Positions 1 through 10,300 of a DNA stretch of 34,045 nt are shown here, one piece after another. Source of the DNA: Flavobacterium sp. (GTDB lineage: Bacteria; Bacteroidota; Bacteroidia; Flavobacteriales; Flavobacteriaceae). The position numbers were made by a program, and so were the translations under genes. Position 1 is the stretch's first letter. Each line of letters opens with the position of its first letter. The stretch covers positions 1 through 34,045 of the forward strand of contig JADBYA010000008.1 in the NCBI GenBank assembly GCA_020403245.1. Reading direction: 5' to 3'. The notes under the pieces are model-generated. The model was not told where the DNA came from and ran no database searches. It worked only from the letters and a program-made list of their open reading frames with translations.

Positions 1-70
1 AATCAGCCATCTGTTGCTGGGTTAAACCATTATTTTCACGCAGTTTTCTTAAGTTATCTCCTATCTTCAT
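1..70 (-). CDS. XRE-family helix-turn-helix regulator, N-terminal fragment
   Basis: Only the first 23 codons are in the window and the rest lies beyond the left edge. On the minus strand an ATG at position 70 opens a frame beginning MKIGDNLRKLRENNGLTQQQ. This is the usual opening of an XRE/Cro-C1 type DNA-binding domain: a basic amphipathic first helix (LRKLRE) followed by the G-L-T-Q-Q-x-(L/M)-A start of helix 2. Such proteins are DNA-binding repressors or activators and are common beside toxin-antitoxin modules and mobile elements. What it controls cannot be told. The DNA upstream (71-145) is very AT-rich and contains no other gene, so this gene and the rightward promoter at 146-177 are divergent. 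Confidence 0.75.
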   Translation of the reverse strand, partial: MKIGDNLRKLRENNGLTQQQMAD

Positions 71-145
71 TTGGACAAATATTACACTACAAATGTATTA
101 AAAAAGAACAAATATACATAATTTGATTTATATTAGAAATATTTA

Positions 146-177
146 TTGTTCTATAAAGGGACTTTTTAATATCTTTG
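146..177 (+). promoter_or_regulatory. Bacteroidota-type promoter (TTG - 21 bp - TATCTTTG)
   Basis: TTG at 146-148 and TATCTTTG at 170-177 are separated by 21 bp. They match the Bacteroidota sigma-ABfr -33/-7 consensus (TTTG / TAnnTTTG). It points right, away from the XRE-like gene, into a short stretch with no plausible protein that ends at the hairpin at 314-347. The implied transcript is about 170 nt. Confidence 0.55.
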
Positions 178-245
178 TAGTGTTCTAAATATTCACAATA
201 TAAAAACAATCTCAACACCCAAAACCCAAACAACTACATATACCA

Positions 246-300
246 CTCCCGCGCCCGCCAGAAATCGAAGATTCGACGAAGTCAATCCTTTCGGGTGGTA
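246..300 (+). other. Possible 3' remnant of a tRNA gene with its trailer
   Basis: The sequence CCCGCGCCCGCCA (248-260) looks like the 3' strand of a tRNA acceptor stem ending in an encoded CCA. It stands out as GC-rich in AT-rich surroundings. The bases just upstream (226-245) do not form a T-loop (no TTCRA) and no D-arm or anticodon arm precedes it, so no complete tRNA is present. It lies between a good promoter (146-177) and a terminator-like hairpin (314-347), the arrangement of a tRNA transcription unit whose body is missing. This is inference; a short functional RNA is the alternative. Confidence 0.35.
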
Positions 301-313
301 AATGATAAATAAA

Positions 314-347
314 AACAAAAGCAACTTTTCAACGAGCTGCTTTTGTT
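314..347 (+). terminator. Terminator-like hairpin
   Basis: Ten-base complementary arms AACAAAAGCA (314-323) and TGCTTTTGTT (338-347) flank a 14-nt loop, and a short T-rich tail follows (GTTTTATGG). It would end the transcript started at about 184 and also lies just downstream of the leftward toxin-antitoxin transcript. The stem is AT-rich and only moderately stable. Confidence 0.5.
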
Positions 348-370
348 GTTTTATGGTGTTGCTATAAAGG

Positions 371-506
371 TTAAGAGTAATCCTGCTTAGCTTTATAATC
401 TCTACTATAAGCACTAATCACATCAAGAATAACGCATTGCTCTGTATTAGGCAGGTTTTCTATATCTTTAAAATTAGTAAGTAACTCGAACACTTGGTCG
501 GGTTTG
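371..506 (-). pseudogene. Possible orphan C-terminal coding remnant downstream of the toxin
   Basis: After the toxin stop codon at 507-509, a different minus-strand frame stays open for about 45 codons to a stop at 371. Its composition looks protein-like: acidic and hydrophobic residues in a helical pattern, for example VFELLTNFKDIENLP. The only start upstream in that frame is a GTG inside the toxin gene (554-556). I do not recognise a family. It may be the tail of a gene cut by a rearrangement that placed the toxin next to it, or simply an open frame by chance. Confidence 0.2.
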
Positions 507-809
507 TTATAATCGTATAAGCCATTTATCAGGCGATATTGAAGTATAAAATACACCTAAAACAGTAATAGTTTTAGATTTTTCATTGAAGTGGTAATGC
601 ACGGCATAAGGAAAAATTTCGGTGTAGGCAGTTCTTAAAGTTTTGTATTTAATTTGAAATAATAAAGGGTTTTTAATAAGATAATTAAGTGTGGATTTAA
701 CCTCATTAGCAAATCGTTTTTCTAAACCTTTTTGTTTAGTTTTGTACCAGTCTTTGACTTGTAGCACATCATTTTTAACTTCTATGTGGTTGACTACAGC
801 GTAACTCAT
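507..809 (-). CDS. RelE/ParE-family toxin
   Basis: This 100-residue protein has the size and layout of RelE/ParE superfamily toxins. An N-terminal helical hairpin (residues about 15-55) contains a region rich in K, F and E. A beta-sheet core follows with YKTLRTAYTEIFPYAVHYHF (residues about 55-75), which matches the family pattern 'R...FPY.I.Y.'. The C-terminal strand TITVLGVFYTSISPDKW corresponds to the usual '(V)..V.H(T)SR.P..W' ending. The canonical His/Arg of that last strand are replaced here (FYTSIS), as in several ParE-like proteins of Bacteroidota. ParE members inhibit DNA gyrase and RelE members cut mRNA on the ribosome; which applies here cannot be read from sequence. Its ATG overlaps the stop of the antitoxin gene by four bases (ATGA), so the two are translationally coupled. 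The antitoxin carries a frameshift, which makes the intactness of this toxin notable. Confidence 0.8.
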   Translation of the reverse strand: MSYAVVNHIEVKNDVLQVKDWYKTKQKGLEKRFANEVKSTLNYLIKNPLLFQIKYKTLRTAYTEIFPYAVHYHFNEKSKTITVLGVFYTSISPDKWLIRL

Positions 810-1029
810 TCCAGATCTAATGCTTTAAAAAGTTCGTCAATAGGTTCTAATTTATCAGGATTGTTTAAATCCGTCAAACGAATATCTAGGATGTCTTTTT
901 GCCATTGCGGTAGTTCTTGATCTACCTTTTCAATATTAGGATAATGCTTTTTTAAATTTTCCCAATCTTCAATAGGAATAAAACACCAGTTGGCAAGCCG
1001 TTACAATCTTGTATAATTTGTGTTTTCAT
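806..1029 (-). pseudogene. Antitoxin gene of the ParE module, one-base frameshift
   Basis: On the minus strand an ATG at 1029 gives MKTQIIQDCNGLPTGV and then runs into a stop after 25 codons. One frame over, the sequence continues without interruption as IPIEDWENLKKHYPNIEK and on to FKALDLE, with a stop at 806-808. Joined, the product is about 74 residues. It has the 'NG.PTGVFIPI.DWE.LK..YP' opening that I associate with small antitoxins encoded before RelE/ParE toxins in Bacteroidota. The break lies in the A-run at 980-983 (T-run on the coding strand), where one base appears to be missing. If real, the antitoxin is not made, although the four-base coupling to the toxin start is preserved. 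A homopolymer sequencing or assembly error is an equally good explanation. Confidence 0.7.
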
Positions 1030-1391
1030 AATCTTTTATTTTACAATTTATATAATTTAAAAAAGTTTTGAATTTTTTTAATCTTGAATACAAATATAAA
1101 TGTAATTATAATAATTTCAACATAAATATCCCCACGCGCTCTCGTTTGTCCATATTCTCTGGTGCTTGTTTGTGGCGAGTAACCCAGCTCCTCAACGTGT
1201 TTCCTAGAAAAGCTCCGCAATTCCGATAGCTATCGGAACATGACTTTGCGGAATCTTTTTATTCTCCGCTCGGATATGTTCAACTCCTTTAAAAAGAACT
1301 CAACAAAAGGATTGAAAAAAAACAGTACATTTATATGGTAAAATTCAATTAAAAGAAAGCTCTAAAAATTTCCTTTTTACATTCAGTCTTC
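1030..1391. other. Intergenic stretch, no gene seen
   Basis: The first part (1030-1120) is AT-rich and probably holds the leftward toxin-antitoxin promoter. The part at 1125-1275 is less AT-rich and carries the palindrome described separately. The bases 1300-1391 lead into the malic enzyme promoter. I found no convincing open frame on either strand. Confidence 0.6.
1216..1252. repeat. Nested palindrome, REP-like
   Basis: A perfect 18-bp palindrome, TTCCGATAGCTATCGGAA (1222-1239), sits inside outer arms CCGCAA (1216-1221) and TTGCGG (1247-1252). No T-run follows, so it is a poor terminator. CCGATAGCTATCGG-type palindromes are, from memory, dispersed repeats in Flavobacterium genomes. Only one copy is visible in this window. 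Confidence 0.6.
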
Positions 1392-1399
1392 TACCTTTG
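1392..1399 (+). promoter_or_regulatory. -7 box of the malic enzyme promoter
   Basis: TACCTTTG fits TAnnTTTG exactly and lies 24 bases before the ATG at 1424. It overlaps a possible upstream TTG start (1397). A start codon inside the promoter is not possible, so the box decides in favour of the ATG. No clear -33 TTTG was found at the expected distance. Confidence 0.55.
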
Positions 1400-1423
1400 T
1401 ACGCCAGAAGAAAATATACCAAA

Positions 1424-3715
1424 ATGAATAAAGACAGTAAGCGAAGAGAAGCACTTTTATACCATGCTAAACCCACTCCGGGAAAAATTCAAGTAGTTCC
1501 TACCAAAAAATATGCAACCCAAAGAGATTTATCTTTGGCCTATTCGCCTGGAGTTGCAGAGCCATGTTTGGAAATTGCAAAAGATGTAAATAACGTTTAC
1601 AAATATACAGCTAAAGGAAATTTGGTAGCCGTAATTACTAATGGAACTGCTGTTTTAGGTTTGGGTGATATCGGTCCAGAAGCTTCAAAACCAGTAATGG
1701 AGGGAAAAGCATTGTTGTTTAAAATCTTTGCCGATATTGATGTTTTTGACATCGAAATTGGGACAAAAGACATCGAAGAATTTATTGCCACTGTAAAAAA
1801 TATTGCTCCCACTTTTGGCGGAATTAATCTTGAAGATATCAAAGCGCCTGAGTCATTTGAAATAGAAAGACGCTTGGTGGAAGAGTTGAATATTCCTGTG
1901 ATGCATGATGATCAGCACGGAACAGCCATTATTTCTTCTGCAGCTTTATTGAATGCACTTGAAATTGCCAAGAAAAAAACAACAGACGTAAAAATAGTAG
2001 TTTCTGGCGCAGGTTCTGCAGCATTGGCATGTGCTAATTTGTATATTTTACTTGGAGTAAAACCGGAGAATATAATTATGTTTGATAAAGACGGTGTGCT
2101 TTCTGCAGACCGAACAGATTTATCAGATTTACAAATGAAATACTCCCACGGGAAAAAAGGCACTTCACTTATGCAAGCTTTGGTTGGTGCTGACGTTTTT
2201 CTTGGTTTATCTGCAGGGAATATTTTATCTCCCGAAATGCTTTTGGGAATGGCAAAAACTCCAATAGTTTTTGCTATGGCAAACCCAATTCCAGAGATTG
2301 ATTATGATTTGGCAATTGCTACCAGAAAAGATATTATCATGGCAACGGGTCGTTCAGATCATCCTAATCAGGTGAATAACGTATTGGGTTTTCCTTATAT
2401 TTTTCGTGGAGCTCTTGATGTAAGAGCTACTAAAATAAACGAAGAAATGAAAATGGCAGCGGTTCATGCCTTAGCAGAATTGGCCAAAGAACCAGTGCCT
2501 GAGCAAGTAAATATTGCCTATGGTGAAACCCGTTTGAATTTTGGAAAAGAGTATATCATACCAAAACCATTTGACCCAAGATTAATTGCCGTTGTCGCTC
2601 CAGCTGTAGCAAGAGCTGCTATGAATTCGGGTGTGGCTTTGAATCCAATTACAGATTGGGAGAAGTATGAAGAAGAATTATTAGAACGCTTAGGTTCAGA
2701 TAATAAAATGGTTCGTTTGCTTACCAATAGGGCTAAGACAGAACCAAAACGGGTTGTTTTTGCAGAAGCCGATCATTTAGATGTGTTGAAAGCTGCCCAA
2801 ATTGCCTATGAAGAAGGTATTGCTCACCCCATACTTTTAGGGAATAAAGAATTGATTTTAGAACTCAAAGAAGAATTAGGATTTGATGCTGATGTACCTA
2901 TTTTTGATCCAAAAACAAAAGAAGAGGACAAACGCAGATTAAAATATGCAGACATTTATTGGAAGTCGAGACAACGAAGAGGAATTTCGCTACTCGATGC
3001 TCAAAAATGGATGCGTGAACGAAATTATTTTGCAGCCATGATGGTCAACCAAGGTGATGCTGATGCTATGGTTTCGGGCTATTCTCGTAGTTATCCATCA
3101 ACAGTAAAACCCTTGATGCAATTGATAGGGAAAGCTCCAGGAATTACTCTTATTGCTACTACCAATATGATGATGACCAATCGTGGCCCAATGTTTTTAT
3201 CGGATACTGCCATCAATCCAAATCCAACTGCCGATGAATTGGCAAAAATTGCTTTGATGACTGCCAAAACTGTTAGAATGTTTGGTATGGAACCAGTCAT
3301 TGCTATGGTTTCCTTTTCTAATTTTGGTTCTTCATCACACGAAAGCGCTACAAAAGTTAGAGAGGCAGTGGCTTATTTGCATAAATATTATCCAAATTTA
3401 ATTGTTGATGGTGAAATACAAACCGATTTTGCTCTGAATGCTGAAATGTTAAAAAATAAATTTCCTTTTTCAAAGTTGGCAGGAAAAAAAGTAAACACGT
3501 TAATCTTTCCAAATTTGGAAGCAGCAAACATTAATTACAAACTATTGAAAGAGCTATATAAAGTTGATTCTGTTGGACCAATTATGTTAGGAATGGAAAA
3601 AGCAGTCCATATTTTTCAATTGGGAGCAAGCGTGGAAGAAATGGTCAATATGGTTGCTGTAGCGGTGGTTGATGCACAAGAAAAAGATAAAAGAAAAGTT
3701 GCCTCCGCCAAATAG
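1424..3715 (+). CDS. maeB: NADP-dependent malic enzyme with C-terminal phosphotransacetylase-like domain
   Basis: The product is 763 residues, the usual length of the large bacterial MaeB type. It converts malate and NADP+ to pyruvate, CO2 and NADPH in the cytoplasm, feeding biosynthesis with NADPH. The N-terminal malic domain (about 1-160) shows LSLAYSPGVAEPC with the catalytic Tyr (Y40), the ITNGTAVLGLGDIGP motif and MEGKALLFK with the catalytic Lys. The metal-binding MHDDQHGTAI follows at about 160. The nucleotide-binding domain has VVSGAGSAALACANL at about 195. From about residue 425 the protein continues as a phosphate acetyl/butyryl-transferase domain (VVFAEADHLDVLKAA, VNQGDADAMVSGY). 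In known MaeB proteins this domain lacks transacetylase activity and serves in oligomerisation and acetyl-CoA sensing. The ATG at 1424 was chosen because the TTG at 1397 lies in the promoter box. ruvA follows 82 bases later with its own -7 box. Confidence 0.93.
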   Translation: MNKDSKRREALLYHAKPTPGKIQVVPTKKYATQRDLSLAYSPGVAEPCLEIAKDVNNVYKYTAKGNLVAVITNGTAVLGLGDIGPEASKPVMEGKALLFKIFADIDVFDIEIGTKDIEEFIATVKNIAPTFGGINLEDIKAPESFEIERRLVEELNIPVMHDDQHGTAIISSAALLNALEIAKKKTTDVKIVVSGAGSAALACANLYILLGVKPENIIMFDKDGVLSADRTDLSDLQMKYSHGKKGTSLMQALVGADVFLGLSAGNILSPEMLLGMAKTPIVFAMANPIPEIDYDLAIATRKDIIMATGRSDHPNQVNNVLGFPYIFRGALDVRATKINEEMKMAAVHALAELAKEPVPEQVNIAYGETRLNFGKEYIIPKPFDPRLIAVVAPAVARAAMNSGVALNPITDWEKYEEELLERLGSDNKMVRLLTNRAKTEPKRVVFAEADHLDVLKAAQIAYEEGIAHPILLGNKELILELKEELGFDADVPIFDPKTKEEDKRRLKYADIYWKSRQRRGISLLDAQKWMRERNYFAAMMVNQGDADAMVSGYSRSYPSTVKPLMQLIGKAPGITLIATTNMMMTNRGPMFLSDTAINPNPTADELAKIALMTAKTVRMFGMEPVIAMVSFSNFGSSSHESATKVREAVAYLHKYYPNLIVDGEIQTDFALNAEMLKNKFPFSKLAGKKVNTLIFPNLEAANINYKLLKELYKVDSVGPIMLGMEKAVHIFQLGASVEEMVNMVAVAVVDAQEKDKRKVASAK

Positions 3716-3771
3716 TTTTTTGTATAATTGTACAAAATTGCAAAGTGACTCTGTCAGTTCAGGAATTTTGC

Positions 3772-3779
3772 TATATTTG
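3772..3779 (+). promoter_or_regulatory. -7 box upstream of ruvA
   Basis: TATATTTG matches TAnnTTTG and sits 18 bases before the ruvA ATG. It would also drive sprA, which follows ruvA after three bases. No convincing -33 element accompanies it. Confidence 0.4.
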
Positions 3780-3797
3780 AAATTACATTAAGGTAAA

Positions 3798-4379
3798 ATG
3801 ATAGCACACATTCAAGGAAAATTGGTTGAAAAATCGCCAACCGAAGTAGTAATTGACTGTAATGGAGTTGGTTATCATATTAACATTTCGCTACATACTT
3901 TTTCTTTACTTCCCAACACCGATTTTATTAAATTATATACCCATCTTCAAATAAAAGAAGATGCCCATTCTTTGTTTGGTTTTATGGAAAAATCAGAAAG
4001 AGAATTGTTTAAATTATTACTATCAGTTTCAGGAATAGGAGCTAGTATTGCTAGAACTATGCTGTCATCATTAGACCCTAAACAAATTATTCAGGCCATT
4101 GCCAGTGCAGATGTAGTTACCATTCAAAGTATTAAAGGAATTGGAAGTAAAACGGCACAAAGAGTGATACTAGATTTGCAAGAAAAAGTTTTAAAAATTT
4201 ATGATTTAAATGAAATTTCTTCCTCTCAACACAATATTAATAGAGAAGAATCGTTATCTGCTTTGGAAGTCTTGGGTTATATGAGAAAGAATGCAGAAAA
4301 AGTAGTGGATAAAATCAGTAAAGAAAACCCTGAAGCTTCAGTTGAAATGATAATCAAACAAGCGTTAAAAAATTTATAA
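3798..4379 (+). CDS. ruvA: Holliday junction branch migration protein RuvA
   Basis: The 193-residue product matches the family length. RuvA tetramers clamp four-way junctions and load the RuvB helicase during homologous recombination. Domain I, an OB fold, covers residues 1-63 (MIAHIQGKLVEKSPTEVVID, GVGYHINIS). Domain II has two helix-hairpin-helix motifs, LLSVSGIGASIA at about 75 and IKGIGSKTAQRVILDL at about 110. They are joined to the small RuvB-binding domain III (about 145-193, SALEVLGYMRKNAEKVV) by a flexible linker. The start is an ATG with a good -7 box 18 bases upstream. The stop is three bases before the sprA start, so the two genes are almost certainly co-transcribed; the pairing is conserved in Flavobacterium and does not imply a shared function. 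ruvB and ruvC are not nearby. Confidence 0.95.
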   Translation: MIAHIQGKLVEKSPTEVVIDCNGVGYHINISLHTFSLLPNTDFIKLYTHLQIKEDAHSLFGFMEKSERELFKLLLSVSGIGASIARTMLSSLDPKQIIQAIASADVVTIQSIKGIGSKTAQRVILDLQEKVLKIYDLNEISSSQHNINREESLSALEVLGYMRKNAEKVVDKISKENPEASVEMIIKQALKNL

Positions 4380-4382
4380 TTT

Positions 4383-7300
4383 TTGAAATCAATATACATT
4401 ACAAAATCATTTTTAAATTTTAAAATACTACTTTTTGCGCTAGCATTGTTGTTTAGTGTTGTTTCGTTTTCACAAGTTAACCCAACTCCACAAGACTCTA
4501 CAGGTTACTCTACTGGAAGAGTTGAAATGCAAAATCCTAATAGTATTGTAAATATGTATACCTATGATCCTGTCACAAACAGGTATATCTACTCTAGTAC
4601 AATAGAAGGATTTAATATTAATTATCCAATTGTTTTAACTCCAAGAGAGTATGAGGAATTAGTACTTCGCGAGTCGATGCGCGATTATTTTAAGAAAAAA
4701 TCAGATGCCATTGATGGTAAAAAAGAAGGAAGTGAAGCAGCCAAAAAAGATTTGTTACCGAGATATTATATTAATTCAGGTTTCTTTGAGTCTATTTTTG
4801 GATCAAATACAATTGATGTAAAACCCACTGGCTCTGTAGAAATGGATTTGGGTGCTCGTTATACCAAACAAGATAATCCCTCTTTTTCTCCAAGAAACAG
4901 ATCGCAAACAACATTTGATTTCGACCAAAGAATCAGTATGAGTTTGTTAGGAAAAGTTGGAACTAGACTGAATGTTAACATTAATTATGATACCGAGTCA
5001 ACTTTTGCCTTCCAAAATTTAATAAAGCTAGAATATGCTCCAACTGAGGATGATATAATTCAAAAAATTGAAGTTGGAAACGTGAGTATGCCATTAACCA
5101 ACTCATTAATTCGTGGAGCACAGAGTTTGTTTGGGGTAAAAGCACAATTACAATTCGGAAAAACTACGGTTACAGGAGTTTTTTCAGAACAAAAATCACA
5201 AACTAGGTCAGTAAATGCACAAGGCGGCGGCACCATTCAAGACTTTGAGATGTTTGCCCTTGATTATGACGCCGACAGGCACTTTTTCCTATCACAATAT
5301 TTTAGGAATAAGTACGATCAAGCACTTCGTAACTATCCATTCATTGACAGTAGAGTTCAAATCACTAGGATAGAAGTATGGGTTACCAACAGACAAAATC
5401 GTGTTAGTAACACCAATAATAATTTAAGAAATATTATAGCGCTACAAGATTTAGGAGAATCTAGACTTACAGGTTTTACAGATAGTCAAATAGTTGCCAT
5501 AGCACCTCTTGATATTACCAATGGTTTTTTCCTATCAACGCCAATTGACACGCCATCAGATAATAAAAACAACAAATACGATCCAAAATTAATAACTGCT
5601 GGTGGTGGATTATTAAATTCAAATATTCGAGATATTGTAACTTCAAGTGCGGGATTTAACAATAGTGTAATTGTTGATGAAGGGGCCGATTATTCAAAAT
5701 TAGAGAATGCTCGAAAATTAGCACCAAATGAGTTTAAGTTTCACCCGCAATTAGGATACATTTCATTGCAACAACGGTTAGCCAACGATGAGGTTTTGGC
5801 GGTTGCGTTTCAATATACTATTGGAGATGCAGTATATCAAGTAGGAGAGTTTGGAACAGATGGTGTTGATGCAACTGTAGTACAAGATGCAGGAGCAGCT
5901 AACCAAACAGTGTCCTCCCAAAATTTAATTTTGAAAATGCTAAAAAGCAATTTAACCAATGTTCAAAAACCAATTTGGAACTTAATGATGAAAAACATTT
6001 ACCAAATACAGGGTGGTTTTCAATTACAACAAGAAGATTTTAGGTTTAATATTTTATACTCTGATCCGTCTCCATTAAATTATATAACACCTGCCAATAC
6101 TACCTCGCCATTGCCAAGTGATGTTGCCGAAACTCCCTTGTTAAAAGTGTTCAATGTTGATAAATTGAATTATAATAATGACCCTCAAGCGGGTGGTGAC
6201 GGCTTTTTTGATTTCTTGCCAGGATTAACCGTAGATCAAGAAAACGGGCGATTACTATTTACAACGGTAGAACCTTTTGGGAAACATTTATTTGAAAAGT
6301 TGCGAAGCAATGTTTCCGAAGATTATAATGGCACAACCTATAATGCTAATCAAACTAAATATGTCTTCAGGAATATGTATGCCAGCACACAGGCAGCAGC
6401 ATTACAAGATGCGGATAAAAATAAATTTCTATTAAGAGGTAGGTATAAATCTGCTGGAAATGATGGATACCCTATTGGTGCTTTTAACGTACCAAGAGGT
6501 TCTGTTGTGGTAACAGCAGGTGGAAGAATTTTACAAGAAGGAATAGATTATAGTGTAAATTATCAAGCGGGGAAAGTTCAAATCTTGGATCCATCTTTAC
6601 AAGCTTCAAATACCCCAATTGAAATCTCAGTAGAAAACAATTCCACTTTTGGTCAACAAACCCGAAGATTTATGGGATTTAATGTTGAACATAAAATTTC
6701 AGATAAATTTTTAGTGGGCGGTACTTTCATTAAAATGACAGAGCGACCTTTTACCAATAAATCAAATTATGGACAAGAATCGGTGAATAACACTATTTTT
6801 GGTTTTAACACTAATTATGCTACTGAACTTCCTTTTTTAACTCGACTGGCTAATAAGTTACCAAATGTTGATACTGATGTGCCCTCCAATATTTCAGTAC
6901 GTGCTGAAGTAGCATTCTTGAAACCAGATGCGCCAAATGCCGATCAATTCCAAGGAGAACCGACTGTTTATATTGATGATTTTGAAGGTTCGCAAACTAC
7001 TATCGATATGCGTTCGCCACTATCTTGGAGTTTATCCTCAACACCAAAATGGCAAGCAGGTGTTGGCTACGAAGATTTTGGGTCAGCAGCAGTTGATTTA
7101 AGTTATGGATACAAACGAGCAAAGCTGAATTGGTACACCATTGACCCAACCCTGTATGTACAAACCCCAGGAGAAATTGGAACAGATGGAATTTCATGGA
7201 ACAGTACACGTAGAATTTCTAGCAATGAATTATTTCCTAATTTGGATATTGCTGCGGGACAGACTCAAGTTATCAACACCTTAGATTTGACCTATTATCC

Positions 7301-10300
7301 CCAAGAACGTGGCCCTTATAATTATAATCCCGAAGCGCTTTCACCTACTGGATTTATTAATCCTAATAAAAATTTTGGTGGTATTACACGTGCTATTAAT
7401 TCCACAAATTTTGAACAAAGCAATGTCGAATACATTCAGTTTTGGGTTTTAGACCCTTATTTTGACCCTGCAAATCCAACAACAGTAGCAAATCCAGATA
7501 ATACAGGAGAAGTTTATTTTAATCTTGGAGAAATTTCGGAAGATATTTTAAAAGACGAACGCAAACAATATGAAAATGGTTTGCCTGCCAATAGTAATTC
7601 CTCCACAACCACCAATCCAACCATTTGGGGAAAGGTGCCTGCATCACAATCATTAATTTATGCTTTTGATGTTGATGGGGCTAACAGGGATTCTCAAGAC
7701 GTTGGTTTTGATGGCCTTAATGATGATGACGAAAGAAATTTGCCAAATATCGGTGGATATGCGACGCAAAATGACCCAGCAGCCGATAATTATCAGTTTT
7801 TTTTAAATGCAACAGGTTCAACGGTTTTTGAACGATACAAAAACTATAATGGAATTCAAGGGAACTCACCAGTTGGGGTATCAGATAACAATAGAGGTTC
7901 CACTACAATTCCTGATGTAGAAGATATCAATCGTGACAATACCATGAATACGGTTAATGCCTATTATGAGTATAAAATTAATATTTTTCCTAACATGCAA
8001 GTGGGACAAAATTTTGTTACTGAAGTTAGAGAAACTACTAATATTCCATTGCCTAATCAGTCAGTGGGAAGTGCAAGGTGGTTGCAATTCAAAATTCCGG
8101 TAACACAACCCGAAAATACCATAGGAAGTATTTCCGATTTTCGTTCTATTCGATTTATGAGAATGTTTATGACAGGATTTAAAGAACCGATAACCCTTCG
8201 TTTTGGAGCTTTAGATTTAGTAAGAGGAGAATGGAGACGCTATATCAATTCGTTTCAAGAATCAGATACTGATCCTGATGATGATAATACCAATTTTGAT
8301 GTTTTAGCCGTGAACATTCAAGAAAATGCTCAAAGACTTCCAATTCCTTATGTTACACCTCCGGGGGTTATTAGAGAACAAGTTAATAACAACAATACCA
8401 TTATAAATCAAAACGAGCAATCCCTTTCTTTAAGAGCATCGGGAGATGGACTTGAAGTAGGCGACTCCAGAGCGGTGTTTAAAAATGTAAGTGTTGATAT
8501 GCGTCAGTTTAATAAATTGAGAATGTTTATTCACGCGGAAGCACTTCCTTCGGGAGCAGATTCAACACCATTGCAAGACAATCAAATGGCCGGTTTTATT
8601 CGTTTTGGTAATGACTTTACCAATAACTACTATCAGGTAGAAATACCTTTAAAAGTTACACCTGAAGGATCTACAACACCAGAAACAATTTGGCCCGCTG
8701 AGAACGAAATTAATTTGGCAATGTCATTGTTAACAAGAATGAAAGTAAAAGCGTTGAGCATTGATCCAGCAACATTGCCAGAAGGAATTTATTATCCTGA
8801 TGATGATCTTACGTTACCCGATGGTGATGGAGACCCTAATTTGAGATTGGGGATAAAAGGAAACCCTAACTTTGGTTTGGTACGAACGTTAATGGTCGGA
8901 ATTAAAAACATTCATAACGCTAAAATAAAAGGCGAAGTATGGTTTAATGAATTGCGTATTTCTGATATGAACAATAAAGGAGGTATGGCTGCTGTTGTAA
9001 ATGTAGACTCTAATGTAGCAGATTTCGCCACAATTTCTGGGACAGGAAGAATGAGTACAATTGGTTTTGGAGCATTAGAAGAAGGACCAAACGAGAGAAG
9101 TAGAGAAGATGTAAAACAATACAATTTGGTTACTAATTTTAGTTTGGGAAAATTATTACCAAAGAAATGGGGTATTAATTTGCCATTTAATTATGCAATA
9201 GGAGAAGAAACAATCACTCCAGAATATGATCCTTTTAATCAAGATATCAGATTAGAACAATTATTAGCAAATACATCTAATGCGGCAGAAAGGGAAAATA
9301 TTAGTAATAGAGCCGTAGATTATACCAAAAGGAAAAGTATTAATTTTATTGGTGTTAAAAAAGAAAGGGGAGAAGCTCAAAAACAACACGTATATGACCC
9401 AGAAAATTTAACACTTTCTTATTCCTATAATGAAATTGAAAAACACAACTACGAAATTGATAATTTTATAGATCAACAAGTAAACGTATCGGCAGATTAT
9501 ACCTACGCATTTAAACCTAAGTCCATCGAACCGTTGAGTAAAAATAAATACCTTAAGAAAAGTGATTATTGGAAACTTTTAAGAGATTTTAATTTTAATT
9601 ATTTACCAGCAAGTATTTCATTTAGTTCAAACATCATGCGACAATATAACAAACAACAATTTAGACAAGTTGATGTTGCAGGAATAGGATTGGAACCATT
9701 GTATAGAAGAAATTACATGTTCAATTATCAATATGGTTTTAATTACAACCTAACAAAAGCAATAAAAATTAATTATACTGCAGCATCTCAAAACATTGTA
9801 CGTTCTTATATTGATGAAAATGACGTTCCAGATAATAGTTATACTGTTTGGACAGATTTTTGGAATATTGGAACTCCAAATCAACATAATCAACAAATCG
9901 TAGTAAATTATGATATTCCAATTAATAAAATTCCGGTTTTTGGATTTGTAAAATCTACTTATTCTTATACAGGAGATTATAGTTGGCAGCGCTCTTCATT
10001 AGCATTAGAAACCATTGAAGCTAGCGATGGAACAGAATATAATCTGGGAAACACTATTCAAAATGCAAGTTCACATCGATTGAATACTACTTTCAATATG
10101 GACACTTTTTATAAATATATTGGATTGGGTAAAAAACCAGCAAAAGCTCCAACAAAAACAGCTGCTCCAAAACCTGGTGAAAAAATAGCCAATAGTAAAC
10201 CACAACCTTCTAAGTCAAACAATGTCTTTTTAGACGGTTTAGTAGGGGTATTGACTAGTGTGAAAAATGTTCAAGTGAACTATACTAGAAATGAGGGTAC

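Noticed and set aside
193..414. 73-codon minus-strand open frame
   Set aside because: It runs antisense through the tRNA-like 3' end and the terminator hairpin. The peptide is the kind of spurious product made from tRNA-flanking DNA.
1397..1423. TTG start extending the malic enzyme by nine residues
   Set aside because: The TTG is part of the -7 promoter box TACCTTTG (1392-1399).
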